Below, piece after piece: positions 25,694 to 34,894 of a stretch of DNA of 64,000 nucleotides (positions within the stretch are counted from its first letter, which is position 1; every line of letters begins with the position of its first letter). The notes under the pieces were generated by a model that was given only the letters and a program-made list of their open reading frames with translations, was not told the DNA's origin and did not search any database. The stretch comes from an uncultured Bacteroides sp. GTDB taxonomy: Bacteria; Bacteroidota; Bacteroidia; Bacteroidales; Bacteroidaceae. The stretch spans positions 25,676 to 89,675 of the forward strand of contig CALUOR010000009.1 of the NCBI GenBank assembly GCA_944322285.1. The letters run 5' to 3'. Both the position numbers and the translations under genes were made by a program.

Positions 25694-26032
25694 TTAGATA
25701 AGTGCAATGTAGCGACTCCTCGTATTGTTCGCAACAACACGTTCCGCCTTGTTAGGCTGAACCGTGTCAAAACGCAGTTGAGAGACAAAAGACTGACCGT
25801 CAATTTTAAAATCAAACTTCAAGTCCTCCAAACGGCTTTTGGAATAACCGCGCATGATATTTATATGCATCGGCAGCTATGGATTGGACAATCCACTGAC
25901 CAAAAATAAAGACTCCAACAAAGAAGACTTCCCGCAATTATTCTTCCCAAAGAACAAATTGATTTGCTTAAAACCTTCTATCCGAGCATATCGTATGCTC
26001 CGAAACCGCTCTATTTCAATTCTGCCAAACAT
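25694..26032 (-). pseudogene. Remnant of an AAA-type (OLD-like) ATPase gene
   Basis: From the ATG at 26032 the minus strand reads MFGRIEIERFRSIRYARIEG and then INLFFGKNNCGKSSLLESLF, a classic N-terminal strand plus Walker A of AAA_15/AAA_21 or OLD-family ATPases. An in-frame TAG at 25877-25879 interrupts it after 51 codons; the same frame resumes with MRGYSKSRLEDLKFDF and stops at 25694. Walker B and the C-terminal 250 or more residues are absent. A TAnnTTTG element at 26067-26074 precedes it. This is a decayed gene, perhaps once part of a defence or mobile module. Confidence 0.7.
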
Positions 26033-26066
26033 GACTGCCGTAGTATCTTAAATTCATATTTCCCGT

Positions 26067-26074
26067 CAAAGATA
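26067..26074 (-). promoter_or_regulatory. TAnnTTTG element upstream of the ATPase remnant
   Basis: TATCTTTG on the minus strand, 35 bp before the ATG at 26032. Confidence 0.45.
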
Positions 26075-26138
26075 GGGATTTTTCTGGTTGGAAAATAGTT
26101 CAAGTCACGAAAAATCCTTAATCCTTTCATGCTTGTCT

Positions 26139-27854
26139 TTATTCTCCTAGTCTATGCAATGCTTCTTTCGCAAATTCATTGCCTTGTTCAGCGGCCTTGC
26201 GATACCATTTTATTGCCTCTGCCTTATCTTTTGGTACACCATTGCCATATTCATACATGGAACCCAAATTGCATTGACTACCAGCATCGCCCTGTTCAGC
26301 GGCCTTGCGATACCATTTTGCAGCTTCTACATAATCTTGGGATACTCCTTCACCTGTATAATATATAGTACCCAACTTAAACTGAGCATATTTATAACCT
26401 TGTTCCGCTGCCATACGATACCACTTTACTGCTTGTAGACCATCCTTTGGAACATTTTTCCCCGAAGAATATATATACCCTAACTCTAATTGAGCAAACA
26501 AATTACCTTGTTCAGCGGCCTTACGATAGCATTTAATAGCTTCTTTATAATCCTGTATAACACCACGACCAAGATTATAACAAGAAGCTAAGTTGGACAA
26601 AGCAGGAGTATGACCTTGTTCCGCAGCCTTGCGAAACCACTTTACGGCTTCTGCATCATCTTGGGGTACACCTTGCCCCATGAAATACATATTCCCCAAA
26701 CCATTCTGAGCATCAGCATATCCCTGTTCAGCAGCTTGTCTGTATAAATCAACCGCAGTTACATAATCTCCTTTTTTATATGCCTCATCGGCTTTCGCAA
26801 ATAGTTCTTCAGGACTTGGGCTGAAAAACATTGCATACATTCCCCAAAAAACTAATGCAAGAACCGCAAGCAGACCAACAATTTTTGCGTTCTTATAATT
26901 ATTCGAATGTTGTTTTTGTTCTGTTTTTTGTCTTTCGGGTTTAGAAGAGGGAACATCCTCTTGTTTTATCACTGTATCTTCTGATTCTTTACAATCCAAC
27001 AACTTCAAAAACGCATCTACATTCTGCGGACGTTCTTTCTTCTGCACCTTCATCGCCTGCCGAATGGCGTTACAAACCGAAGCGGAAAGCGTTTCCGGAT
27101 AGTCTAAATCCGTCTCCAACAAATCGGTTGCCGAAGGCGGCACAATCCCGGTCACTAAATAATACAAGGTTGCTCCCAAGGCATAAATATCCGTCTGGGG
27201 TGAGAATTCCTTCACGCCTCCGGGCTTGTATTGCTCGATAGGTGCATATCCGTGACTGATGCCTACGGGTGTGGAACTCGTCTGGTTGCCTTCCGCATCG
27301 TATTGTTTGGAGAGACCGAAGTCTAATAGAAAAACACGGTTGTCCGCATGGCGCAACATAATGTTGCCCGGCTTTACGTCCAAGTGATTTATCTTCCGTT
27401 CGTGCACGTACTTCAAGGCTTCCGCCACGGCACGGATGTACTTCACCGCTTCACTTTCCGGCAAAGCACCCCGGCGCTTCACCAATTGCGACAAGGATTC
27501 GCCTTCGATGTACTCCATCACATAGTAAGCCGTATTGTTCTCCTTGAATATATCGTGTATTTGGATGATGTTCGGATGCGTTAATGCGGCAATGGTGCGC
27601 GCTTCCTTCAGGAATTTGTTCAGATAGCGTTCCATTGTCTCCCGATTGGAAGCCGTACCTAACGTGACGGAGGACGTATCGCCCTCGCGGCTGCAAAAGT
27701 CGCGCATAAAGAATTCCTTCACGGCGACTTTACGGTCCAACAGTTCTTGCGTGGCAAGGTAGGTGATGCCGAAACCTCCTTGTCCTAACACGCTTTCAAT
27801 GCGGTATTTACCGCCTTGTAGGATGGCTCCCTTACTCAATTGTGACGAGTCCAT
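26139..27854 (-). CDS. Membrane Ser/Thr kinase with extracytoplasmic Sel1 repeats
   Basis: This protein of 571 residues has an N-terminal Hanks-type kinase domain (about 10-285): GQGGFGITYLA, VAVKEFF, catalytic loop NHLDVKPGNIML (Leu instead of Arg in HRD), and LLDFGLS. A membrane helix (about 320-338, IVGLLAVLALVFWGMYAMFF) follows a Lys/Gln-rich juxtamembrane part. The C-terminal region has about six Sel1/TPR-like repeats of 36 residues with the signature WYRKAAEQG. The repeats should lie outside the inner membrane and may sense or scaffold a partner. The ATG at 27854 is chosen; the upstream option is a TTG. Confidence 0.9.
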   Translation of the reverse strand: MDSSQLSKGAILQGGKYRIESVLGQGGFGITYLATQELLDRKVAVKEFFMRDFCSREGDTSSVTLGTASNRETMERYLNKFLKEARTIAALTHPNIIQIHDIFKENNTAYYVMEYIEGESLSQLVKRRGALPESEAVKYIRAVAEALKYVHERKINHLDVKPGNIMLRHADNRVFLLDFGLSKQYDAEGNQTSSTPVGISHGYAPIEQYKPGGVKEFSPQTDIYALGATLYYLVTGIVPPSATDLLETDLDYPETLSASVCNAIRQAMKVQKKERPQNVDAFLKLLDCKESEDTVIKQEDVPSSKPERQKTEQKQHSNNYKNAKIVGLLAVLALVFWGMYAMFFSPSPEELFAKADEAYKKGDYVTAVDLYRQAAEQGYADAQNGLGNMYFMGQGVPQDDAEAVKWFRKAAEQGHTPALSNLASCYNLGRGVIQDYKEAIKCYRKAAEQGNLFAQLELGYIYSSGKNVPKDGLQAVKWYRMAAEQGYKYAQFKLGTIYYTGEGVSQDYVEAAKWYRKAAEQGDAGSQCNLGSMYEYGNGVPKDKAEAIKWYRKAAEQGNEFAKEALHRLGE

Positions 27855-27911
27855 GGTCTTTTCATTTTTTATTTTCCGCAATATTCGTCATTTTTTCCGA
27901 CATTTCCAAAC

Positions 27912-27949
27912 AAAAAGCCAACTAACCCGCTATGAGTCAGTTGGCTTTT
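27912..27949 (-). terminator. Terminator of the beta-helix gene
   Basis: On the minus strand AAAAGCCAACTGA pairs with TTAGTTGGCTTTT across a 12-base loop, ending in TTTTTG. It also separates the kinase gene from the SusCD set. Confidence 0.75.
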
Positions 27950-27997
27950 ACGAATATTTCTACTTATCCCGAAAGCGGTTGGGAAAGTATTCAGACA

Positions 27998-29524
27998 CTA
28001 TTCCTTCTCCAATTCCTTGAAGAACGCTTCAATAGCCACGGGGTTTACAAAATAATGCAAACTGTCACCCACCATTTTTTCATTCATAAGTTTGCGCAAA
28101 CCGGCATATCCCTGAGGGTCTACGGCCAATATTTGCTTTTCGTAGCAAACGGATGTCGTACGCTTCTGCTCATCAGCAGGCAGTCGGTCATAACGGCCCA
28201 AATACCAGTTCCCTTCAAAATGATTGTGGGTGGATTTCGTCATGTCAAAACGGCTTTGCTCTGCTGTGTAGAACAAATTTTTGCGGAACACGGTGCTGTC
28301 GGCATAACCGTCCCAACTGTCCGAGGTTATCATCGTACGATCGATGTTTTTTGCCGGCTTCACATTTGCATGCAGGATGTTGTGCTCTACCAGAGTGTTC
28401 TTGGTCGGCCCGCCAATATGGATGCCGGGTGAGAACATGCCCGCACGTGTCTCTTTCGGACGAATGCCATCGCCTATGCTAATATTGTATCGAACAATGC
28501 TTCCAATGTTGCCTATGCTGTAATCGGTTTGCGAGCCTGCGTTGCAAATCAAGACCAAGCCTCCATAGTTGTCATGGCTATAATTATATTGTATCACGGT
28601 ATTGGTGCAATTGTAATCGCAATCATACGCCTGCGCATCCCAGGGGGCTTTATGTCCGCTCACATCGTTGAATTGTATCAGCGTATTGTCGCAGCTCCAA
28701 GGCCAGATGCCGGCCGCCGCTTCCGTAGGAGGAAGAATATCGGGGCAGTTGCGCATGACGTTATACTCTATCAAAGTGCTGTCACAACCTATCGGCACAA
28801 TGCCGTCACCAGGCACTTCTTCTATCAGGTTACCACGCACTACGGTGTGCAGGCTGGGATACCAATTACGCCGATCGCTATAAGCACCCCATATCATGGC
28901 ATTACGTGCACAGCGTAGAATATGACAATTCTCAATGGTCAGGCTATCGAAACGGGAGGGGACTTGCTTACCCCCGTTAACTATGAGGATGCCGCAACCT
29001 CCGCCTTCGGCTTTCACCAACGAGCCGTTGACATCGCGGACGGTTATGCCATTCACCCGAATACTATGAGAGGTACCATAATCCCAACATTCTATCTTTA
29101 ATCCACTTCGTCCGGCCATGCGCTCCTTACCGGTATTGACTATCTCCAAATTCTGGATAGTCACATAATCGGAGTTATAGACACGGGCCGCATAACGGGA
29201 GGTATCATGTCCCATGATGCAAGGATTCTTCTCTCCCTCGCCATAAGCATCAATCACAATACGGTCGGTAGCCGTTCCTTTACCCGTGATTTCAAGCTGA
29301 CCGTGGAAAGTCTCTCCCCGTTTCAACAGCAGTTTATCACCTGCGTTAAGGGTCAGTTGCTTTACTTTATCCAAGCTCTGCCAAGCTTCTTCCGCACTGG
29401 TGCCTGAATTGGTGTCATTCCCTGCCGTGGCGTCCAAATAATAAGTATGCCCCTTGTCTGTGCCGCACGAAGCGAGCATCAGGAACGCTAAAAGAGAGGA
29501 GCATAGTAAGCAAGATGTTTTCAT
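27998..29524 (-). CDS. Lipoprotein with right-handed parallel beta-helix
   Basis: This 508-residue lipoprotein starts MKTSCLLCSSLLAFLMLASC (modified Cys about residue 20). The rest is built of beta-helix coils rich in Asn and short strands, e.g. YVTIQNLEIVNTG, IRVNGITVRDV, LIQFNDVSGHKAPWD, NTVIQYNYSHDNYGG and NTLVEHNILHANVK. Such folds are common in polysaccharide lyases and surface glycan-binding proteins; a catalytic class cannot be assigned. It lies directly downstream of a SusD/SusC pair on the same strand and probably acts on the glycan they import. Confidence 0.85.
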   Translation of the reverse strand: MKTSCLLCSSLLAFLMLASCGTDKGHTYYLDATAGNDTNSGTSAEEAWQSLDKVKQLTLNAGDKLLLKRGETFHGQLEITGKGTATDRIVIDAYGEGEKNPCIMGHDTSRYAARVYNSDYVTIQNLEIVNTGKERMAGRSGLKIECWDYGTSHSIRVNGITVRDVNGSLVKAEGGGCGILIVNGGKQVPSRFDSLTIENCHILRCARNAMIWGAYSDRRNWYPSLHTVVRGNLIEEVPGDGIVPIGCDSTLIEYNVMRNCPDILPPTEAAAGIWPWSCDNTLIQFNDVSGHKAPWDAQAYDCDYNCTNTVIQYNYSHDNYGGLVLICNAGSQTDYSIGNIGSIVRYNISIGDGIRPKETRAGMFSPGIHIGGPTKNTLVEHNILHANVKPAKNIDRTMITSDSWDGYADSTVFRKNLFYTAEQSRFDMTKSTHNHFEGNWYLGRYDRLPADEQKRTTSVCYEKQILAVDPQGYAGLRKLMNEKMVGDSLHYFVNPVAIEAFFKELEKE

Positions 29525-29570
29525 GTAGAATTAAAATTTAATATGACAATATGCAAATATGATTTCTCTG

Positions 29571-29578
29571 CAAATATA
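29571..29578 (-). promoter_or_regulatory. TAnnTTTG element upstream of the beta-helix gene
   Basis: TATATTTG on the minus strand, 47 bp before the ATG at 29524, so the gene may be expressed apart from susCD. A palindrome around GGCACAGAT/ATCTGTGCC at 29597-29625 lies just upstream and may be the susD terminator. Confidence 0.45.
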
Positions 29579-29596
29579 TCCATTTAAATTGAAAAA

Positions 29597-29626
29597 TGGC
29601 ACAGATCATACCCACAATCTGTGCCA
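29597..29626 (-). terminator. Hairpin between susD-like and beta-helix genes
   Basis: ATGGCACAGAT (29597-29607) pairs with ATCTGTGCCAT (29618-29628) across CATACCCACA. On the minus strand the hairpin follows the susD stop by about 24 bp and runs into TTTTTCAATTT. Confidence 0.6.
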
Positions 29627-29651
29627 TTCATGGTTATCCTGTACAATCAGT

Positions 29652-31256
29652 TTATTTCCACAATTCGTGCTGTTCCAACATGGAGTTGGACTCCAACTCA
29701 CTCAGCGGAATCGGCCATACGTAATCACGCTCACCATTGTAGGTACGGGCCTCGTAAGCCAAGCCTAAGCTGGTACGTTCATGCTCAATATTAGCTACAG
29801 CCTTATCCAGTTCGTGCCAACGATAAACATCAAACAAGCGCAAGCCTTCGAAAGCCAACTCTACACGGCGTTCGTGCTTGATAATCTCCAGCAAACGTTC
29901 GGCCGACAAGCCAGTGCCTTCCACATCTTCTACACGAGGCATGTCAACAGTGGGACGTTGACGTATCTGATTGATAAGACTGCGTACTTCGACTTCATCA
30001 TATTCTCCGCTTTGTACCAAAGCCTCAGCCAACGAAAGCAAGACTTCGGCATAACGAACAATATAGAAATCCTGCCCATTATCCCATGAATTGTTGGTAT
30101 CCGTATCATCGAAATACTTCATGACATAAACCATGGAAAGGGATGCGGCAGCACCACCATACCAGGCACCTTCTCCACCTTTTCCATTCCAGCACATACC
30201 GGGCACGAATAATGTAGTGTACAAACGCGGGTCACGTCCCTCAAAATGAGCAGCATTGGGTTGGCTCACATCCAAAGTCCCGTCACTCTTCATAACTCCA
30301 TAATTCGTATCGGTCGTCTTCAAACCGGTAGCCTGCATATAATAATCATCCGCCAAATCGAGTGTGCCGTTCATAGCTTCCAGCGGTGTATTCCAGTGAG
30401 CGTTGTAAGCAGCACCTTCACTTACGCCCGGACCTTCGTAGCGCACGGCAAAAATGATTTCATTAGAGGTCTCACCGGTTTGGGTAAACAATTCATCATA
30501 ATCATCGTAAAGAGAATAACCCAATCCCATGATTTCACGATAAGCAGCAATGGCATCAGCCCATTTTTCATTATACAATGCCATACGACCCAAAATGGCA
30601 AGCGCGGCACCTTTAGTAATACGACCTCTGTCTGCCGTCTGAGGAAGCACTTCTACACATGCTTTTAAATCCGTCATCACACTCTCTACAATCGTCTCAC
30701 GATCGGTCTTGGCACATTCGGCATTATCCAATGTCAATGGTTCCGTCAGGTAAGGTACATCCTGATAAGTGATGGTCAGGTTAATGTACATCAGCGAGCG
30801 GAGCACAATGGCTTCGGCCTTGTAGCATTCCTTGTCGGAATCGGACAATCCTTCTACCCGGTCGACATTGGATATCAGCAAATTACAACGGTTGATGGTT
30901 TCGTAACAAGCATTCCAATAATCGGAGAATACCCATGAAGAAGAGTTTTGAATACCCATAGCCACATCATAACCAGGCACCCAGCCGCTCCAGTTGAAGT
31001 GGCCGCCGTTGTCCGAAATACATTCCATGTACAAAGGACCAAACGTGTATTGGTCAGCATTATACAACCAGTTGCTTTGCAACGCATCGTAGCAGGCGGT
31101 CAACGCCATCAGGGCATCTTCAGGCGTCTGCCAGAAAGTAGAGGAGGAAATTTCGGTCAGCGAATCCTTTTGCAGAAAGCTGTCGGAACAAGAAGTGGCT
31201 GCCGTCAGTGTTCCGGCCATCAGACCGAGAGTCAAATATTTGTTTATCAGTTTCAT
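29652..31256 (-). CDS. SusD/RagB-family outer-membrane glycan-binding lipoprotein
   Basis: This 534-residue lipoprotein begins MKLINKYLTLGLMAGTLTAA with the modified Cys in TSCSDSFL (about residue 23). Family features are SSSTFWQTPEDALMALTACYDAL, the TPR-like helices around CYETINRCNLLISNVDRV, and the C-terminal RLLEIIKHERRVELAFEGLR with RLFDVYRWHEL. It caps the SusC-like transporter encoded 14 bases upstream and binds an unknown oligosaccharide at the cell surface. Confidence 0.95.
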   Translation of the reverse strand: MKLINKYLTLGLMAGTLTAATSCSDSFLQKDSLTEISSSTFWQTPEDALMALTACYDALQSNWLYNADQYTFGPLYMECISDNGGHFNWSGWVPGYDVAMGIQNSSSWVFSDYWNACYETINRCNLLISNVDRVEGLSDSDKECYKAEAIVLRSLMYINLTITYQDVPYLTEPLTLDNAECAKTDRETIVESVMTDLKACVEVLPQTADRGRITKGAALAILGRMALYNEKWADAIAAYREIMGLGYSLYDDYDELFTQTGETSNEIIFAVRYEGPGVSEGAAYNAHWNTPLEAMNGTLDLADDYYMQATGLKTTDTNYGVMKSDGTLDVSQPNAAHFEGRDPRLYTTLFVPGMCWNGKGGEGAWYGGAAASLSMVYVMKYFDDTDTNNSWDNGQDFYIVRYAEVLLSLAEALVQSGEYDEVEVRSLINQIRQRPTVDMPRVEDVEGTGLSAERLLEIIKHERRVELAFEGLRLFDVYRWHELDKAVANIEHERTSLGLAYEARTYNGERDYVWPIPLSELESNSMLEQHELWK

Positions 31257-31270
31257 AATCGTTCTGTTTT

Positions 31271-34200
31271 TTAGAATTTAACGTTAACACCAAATGAATA
31301 AGTCTTCGTATTGGGGTGAACATCGTTACGCATATCGCTGCTCTGCTTTTCCGGGTCGTAGTCATCCAACGAAGTAAAGGTCAACAAGTTGGTTCCGGCC
31401 ACGTAGAGGCGCAGACTCTTGACGCCAAGTTTGGACATCCAAGCCTCATTGCGGAAAGTATAACCAATTTCGATGTTCTTCAAGCGCAGGTAATCACCCT
31501 TGGTCAGCCAGAAAGACGAATAAATATCGTTGTTCGTATTGCCCAGTCGCGGCATGCTTCCATCGATATTATCGGGCGACCAGCGGTCCAGCCAGCGGGA
31601 AGTCTTGTTACCACCGTTAGAGATAACAGTCTCATCCCAATTGAAGCGGTCGAGTCCGGAAACGCCTTGCCAGAAAGTATTCACATCCAAATTCTTCCAA
31701 AAGAAACCTAAATTGAAAGAGAATTGCAACTTCGGGAACGGATTACCAATGATTTGACGATCATCATCCTCGGTGATGTTTCCATCTCCACTTAAGTCTT
31801 CATAGATAATGTCACCCAGTTGTGGAGCCTGTCCGTTGATGGTGGCGGGATAACGCTCTAAGTCGGCTTCTGTACGATAGATGCCAAGTGCCTTCAGTCC
31901 ATAGAACGAATTGATAGCTTCTCCTTCACGATTAATGGTGTGCCCATCAATGCTTTCCTGACCTTTCATGTCGAGAATCTTATTCTTCACACCTGCCAAT
32001 GACACACCAGCCTGCCATTGCCAGTCGCCCGCTCCGTCATAGTAATTAACAGCGAGTTCCCAACCCCGATTGCGGACCTTACCGGCATTCTGATAAGGAG
32101 CACTGAGTGACCCTAAGTAGATGTTCGGCATAGGGAGTTGCAGCAAAATGTCCGAAGTAGTCTTGTCATACCAGTCGAACGTCACATTAATGCGGCTCTG
32201 TAAGAACGATGCGTCCAAACCGACATCAGTAATGGTGGTTGTCTCCCACTTAATGTCTTCGTTGGCTATCTTCGTCTTGCGCATACCAATATACTTGTTG
32301 TCGCCAAAGTAGTAACCACCTTGAGCGGCCAATGTCTCTACATAGGTATAATCACCTATTTCCTGGTTACCCAGTTTACCCCAGCTGGCACGCAGTTTCA
32401 GGGAGCTTAACCAATCGACGTCTTCCATAAAGCTTTCGCTCGAAATGAGCCATGCACCCGAGAATGAGGGGAACGTTGCATAGCGGTTGTTCTTGGGCAA
32501 ACGGGAAGAACCATCGCGGCGCACATTGGCCTCGAACAAATAACGTCCGTCATAGTTGTAGTTGACACGTCCGAAGAAAGACTGCAAAGCCGTCTCAACC
32601 GCCTCACCTTCTACGGAAGGATTCTGCGAGCCACCGTTTAGCTCGTAAATGTTCTCTGTCGGGAAGTCCTGAATACCGGCCGTATTGGAATCCCAACGGC
32701 TACCCTGAATAGAGTGGCCCAACAGGATGGTAAACTCATGCTTGCCGATGCGGTTGGTGTACGTCAGGATGTTTTCGTTAATGTAACTGGTCTCCAGATA
32801 ATGGTAGTCACTCAACGAGTTCATGGTTCCGGCGGGCTGAAGTTCATTGCCATCGGCATCGTACACAGCCAAGCTTTTCGGATTGTACGTTGAAGTATCA
32901 TTCATATAATACTTGTAAGCCAAGCTGGAACGGAACTTCAAACCTTTCCAAATGTCAATCTCACCATAGAACTGTCCGTCAAAACGGTAGTGCTTGTTAT
33001 CCTTATAACCGTTGTTCAACGCATAGATAGGATTCTTGAACACAGTAGAGGAGATGAACGGGTTTCCGTCCACATAGCCGTAATGACCGTTTTGATAAGT
33101 AACGGGAACGGTAGGACGAGTAAACCACGTCAGATAACGCATCAAACCTTCACCCGTAACGCTGGTAGTAGGTTCCTCGATGCTCTGACGGCTACCGGAG
33201 AGGTTTAAGCCAATCTTCACAATACCCAACTTGGCATCCAAGTTAGAACGGAAGTTGAAACGCTGGTTGGACGTATTCTTCATAATACCTTCCTGCTTGA
33301 AATACTGCGTAGAAATCATGTAGTGCACATCTTTGCTACCACCGGTAACAGAAAGGTGATGCTGGTGCATAGGAGCCGTACGGAACATTTCACCCGCCCA
33401 GTCCGTATTGGCAAAGTGATCCGGATCCGAACCCGTGCGCAAGGCCTCCAGCATATCTTCCGTATAAGCCTTTGAAGGCTGGGCTTCGTTATACATTTTC
33501 GCCCATTCATACGAGTTCACATAATCCGGCAACACCGTAGCCTGCTGAATGGCAATGCTACCCGTATAAGTAATAGACGGTTTCTGCTCTGCACCGCGCT
33601 TGGTCGTCACCAAGATGACACCATTAGCAGCACGTACACCGTAAATGGCGGCCGAAGCAGCATCCTTCAATACGGATACACTGGCGATATCATCGGCAGG
33701 CAAGTCAGCCATTTGGGCAATACTACTCTCCACACCGTCAATCAGCACCATCGGGTTGTTCTTGTCCGCGTCACCCATTGTACCTACACCACGAATGCGG
33801 ATTTCCGGACTATCGTGTCCAGCTTGCGCACCGTTACCGGTAAGCACCACGCCAGGCAGACGTCCCTGCAACATATTTGTAGTGTTGGCCACCGGCATGG
33901 ATGCCAATTCGTCAAATTGTACAGCAGAGACGGAACCGGTCAGGTTTTCCTTCTTCTGCACACCGTAACCCACGACAACCACCTCCTCAATCATCTCTGT
34001 ATCTTCCTTAAGAAGCACATTAAGGTTCATGCCGTCCTGATTGATGGTGAACTCCTGCGTGGCATATCCCACAAAAGAAATGGAAAGAATAGAATTTGGC
34101 GACACCTGCAATGAGAAAGAACCATCAATACCGGTAATGACACCATTGGTCGTCCCTTTCTCGACAACACTTGCTCCAATAACAAATTCGCCAAAATTAT

Positions 34201-34339
34201 CTTTCACTACACCGGTCACTTTGTAACTCCCGGCATTTTGCCTCGTATCGGCCTGTACACCGGAGGCTGTCATCATAAAGAAACAAAACAATAAGAATGA
34301 AAGGCTTAGTGTTTTGCCAAAAAACAGTTTGCTCGTCAT
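31271..34339 (-). CDS. SusC/RagA-family TonB-dependent outer-membrane transporter
   Basis: This 1022-residue protein has a signal peptide (LSLSFLLFCFFMMTASGVQA), a carboxypeptidase-D-like domain (about 38-115, VTGVVKDNFGEFVIGASV), a plug (about 120-240, SVSAVQFDELASMPV, APAADD-like LPADDIASVSVLKD and GVRAANGVILVTTKRG) and a long beta barrel to the C-terminal Phe. It imports a glycan together with the SusD partner. No sigma/anti-sigma or hybrid sensor gene is adjacent, so its control is not visible here. Confidence 0.96.
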   Translation of the reverse strand: MTSKLFFGKTLSLSFLLFCFFMMTASGVQADTRQNAGSYKVTGVVKDNFGEFVIGASVVEKGTTNGVITGIDGSFSLQVSPNSILSISFVGYATQEFTINQDGMNLNVLLKEDTEMIEEVVVVGYGVQKKENLTGSVSAVQFDELASMPVANTTNMLQGRLPGVVLTGNGAQAGHDSPEIRIRGVGTMGDADKNNPMVLIDGVESSIAQMADLPADDIASVSVLKDAASAAIYGVRAANGVILVTTKRGAEQKPSITYTGSIAIQQATVLPDYVNSYEWAKMYNEAQPSKAYTEDMLEALRTGSDPDHFANTDWAGEMFRTAPMHQHHLSVTGGSKDVHYMISTQYFKQEGIMKNTSNQRFNFRSNLDAKLGIVKIGLNLSGSRQSIEEPTTSVTGEGLMRYLTWFTRPTVPVTYQNGHYGYVDGNPFISSTVFKNPIYALNNGYKDNKHYRFDGQFYGEIDIWKGLKFRSSLAYKYYMNDTSTYNPKSLAVYDADGNELQPAGTMNSLSDYHYLETSYINENILTYTNRIGKHEFTILLGHSIQGSRWDSNTAGIQDFPTENIYELNGGSQNPSVEGEAVETALQSFFGRVNYNYDGRYLFEANVRRDGSSRLPKNNRYATFPSFSGAWLISSESFMEDVDWLSSLKLRASWGKLGNQEIGDYTYVETLAAQGGYYFGDNKYIGMRKTKIANEDIKWETTTITDVGLDASFLQSRINVTFDWYDKTTSDILLQLPMPNIYLGSLSAPYQNAGKVRNRGWELAVNYYDGAGDWQWQAGVSLAGVKNKILDMKGQESIDGHTINREGEAINSFYGLKALGIYRTEADLERYPATINGQAPQLGDIIYEDLSGDGNITEDDDRQIIGNPFPKLQFSFNLGFFWKNLDVNTFWQGVSGLDRFNWDETVISNGGNKTSRWLDRWSPDNIDGSMPRLGNTNNDIYSSFWLTKGDYLRLKNIEIGYTFRNEAWMSKLGVKSLRLYVAGTNLLTFTSLDDYDPEKQSSDMRNDVHPNTKTYSFGVNVKF

Positions 34340-34824
34340 AAAATATAAAAGATTTTAAGTTAAACATTATTTTATTTAAAGCGGGGCTAAATTGCAGTTT
34401 TTCTACCATAAAACTTGATAAAGAAATGCCGATAAAGGGTGAATGGACAAAATTTCATCCTTTTCAGGCATTTTACTACCCCTAAAAGTAGCCCTCATGT
34501 ACGATTCTTCAGCAGGTGAACAAGAGAGAAAAGTTATCCTCATTCCCCAAACTTGAATGAAGAATTAAAGCGCATGCTATCATACCGCATAGTTATTCTT
34601 CATTCTTCATTTAGGCATAAACTAAATATGACCAATTATTTAGTTAAGTAACTAATCAAAATTATCTTATAGCACACAGATGACACAGATGAGACTGATT
34701 TGCACAGATTATTTTTTAATAATATCTGTGGTCATCTGTTCAATCAGTGTCATCTGTGTGCCATAGTATAAGTTAATTCTGTACACTTACTTAAACTATA
34801 TTATCCGAAGACTATTACTATACT
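34340..34824. repeat. Intergenic region with two palindromes between susC and nuoN
   Basis: No gene is supported. A palindrome of the GAAGAAT type spans about 34554-34612 (AATGAAGAATTAAAG left, TTCTTCATTCTTCATTT right). A second, longer one spans 34672-34768: GCACACAGATGACACAGATG on the left pairs with CATCTGTGTGC on the right, with ACAGATTATT/AATAATATCTGT inside. Near 34381 GCGGGGCTAAATT resembles a fragment of the GTGCTAAT element end. No clear susC promoter is seen. Confidence 0.6.
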
Positions 34825-34825
34825 A

Positions 34826-34868
34826 AAAACGGCTATCCCTCTATCACAAGAAGAGGAATAGCCGTTAC
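34826..34868 (-). terminator. Terminator of the nuo operon
   Basis: AACGGCTATCCCTCT pairs with AGAGGAATAGCCGTT (one mismatch) across a short loop, 26 bp after the nuoN stop; AAAA on the plus strand gives a T run on the minus strand. Confidence 0.85.
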
Positions 34869-34894
34869 TACACTATACTTAAAAAAGGAGAACC

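Noticed and set aside
25640-25909. Plus-strand frame of 89 codons opposite the ATPase remnant
   Set aside because: The minus strand carries the Walker A match; the plus frame has no family resemblance.
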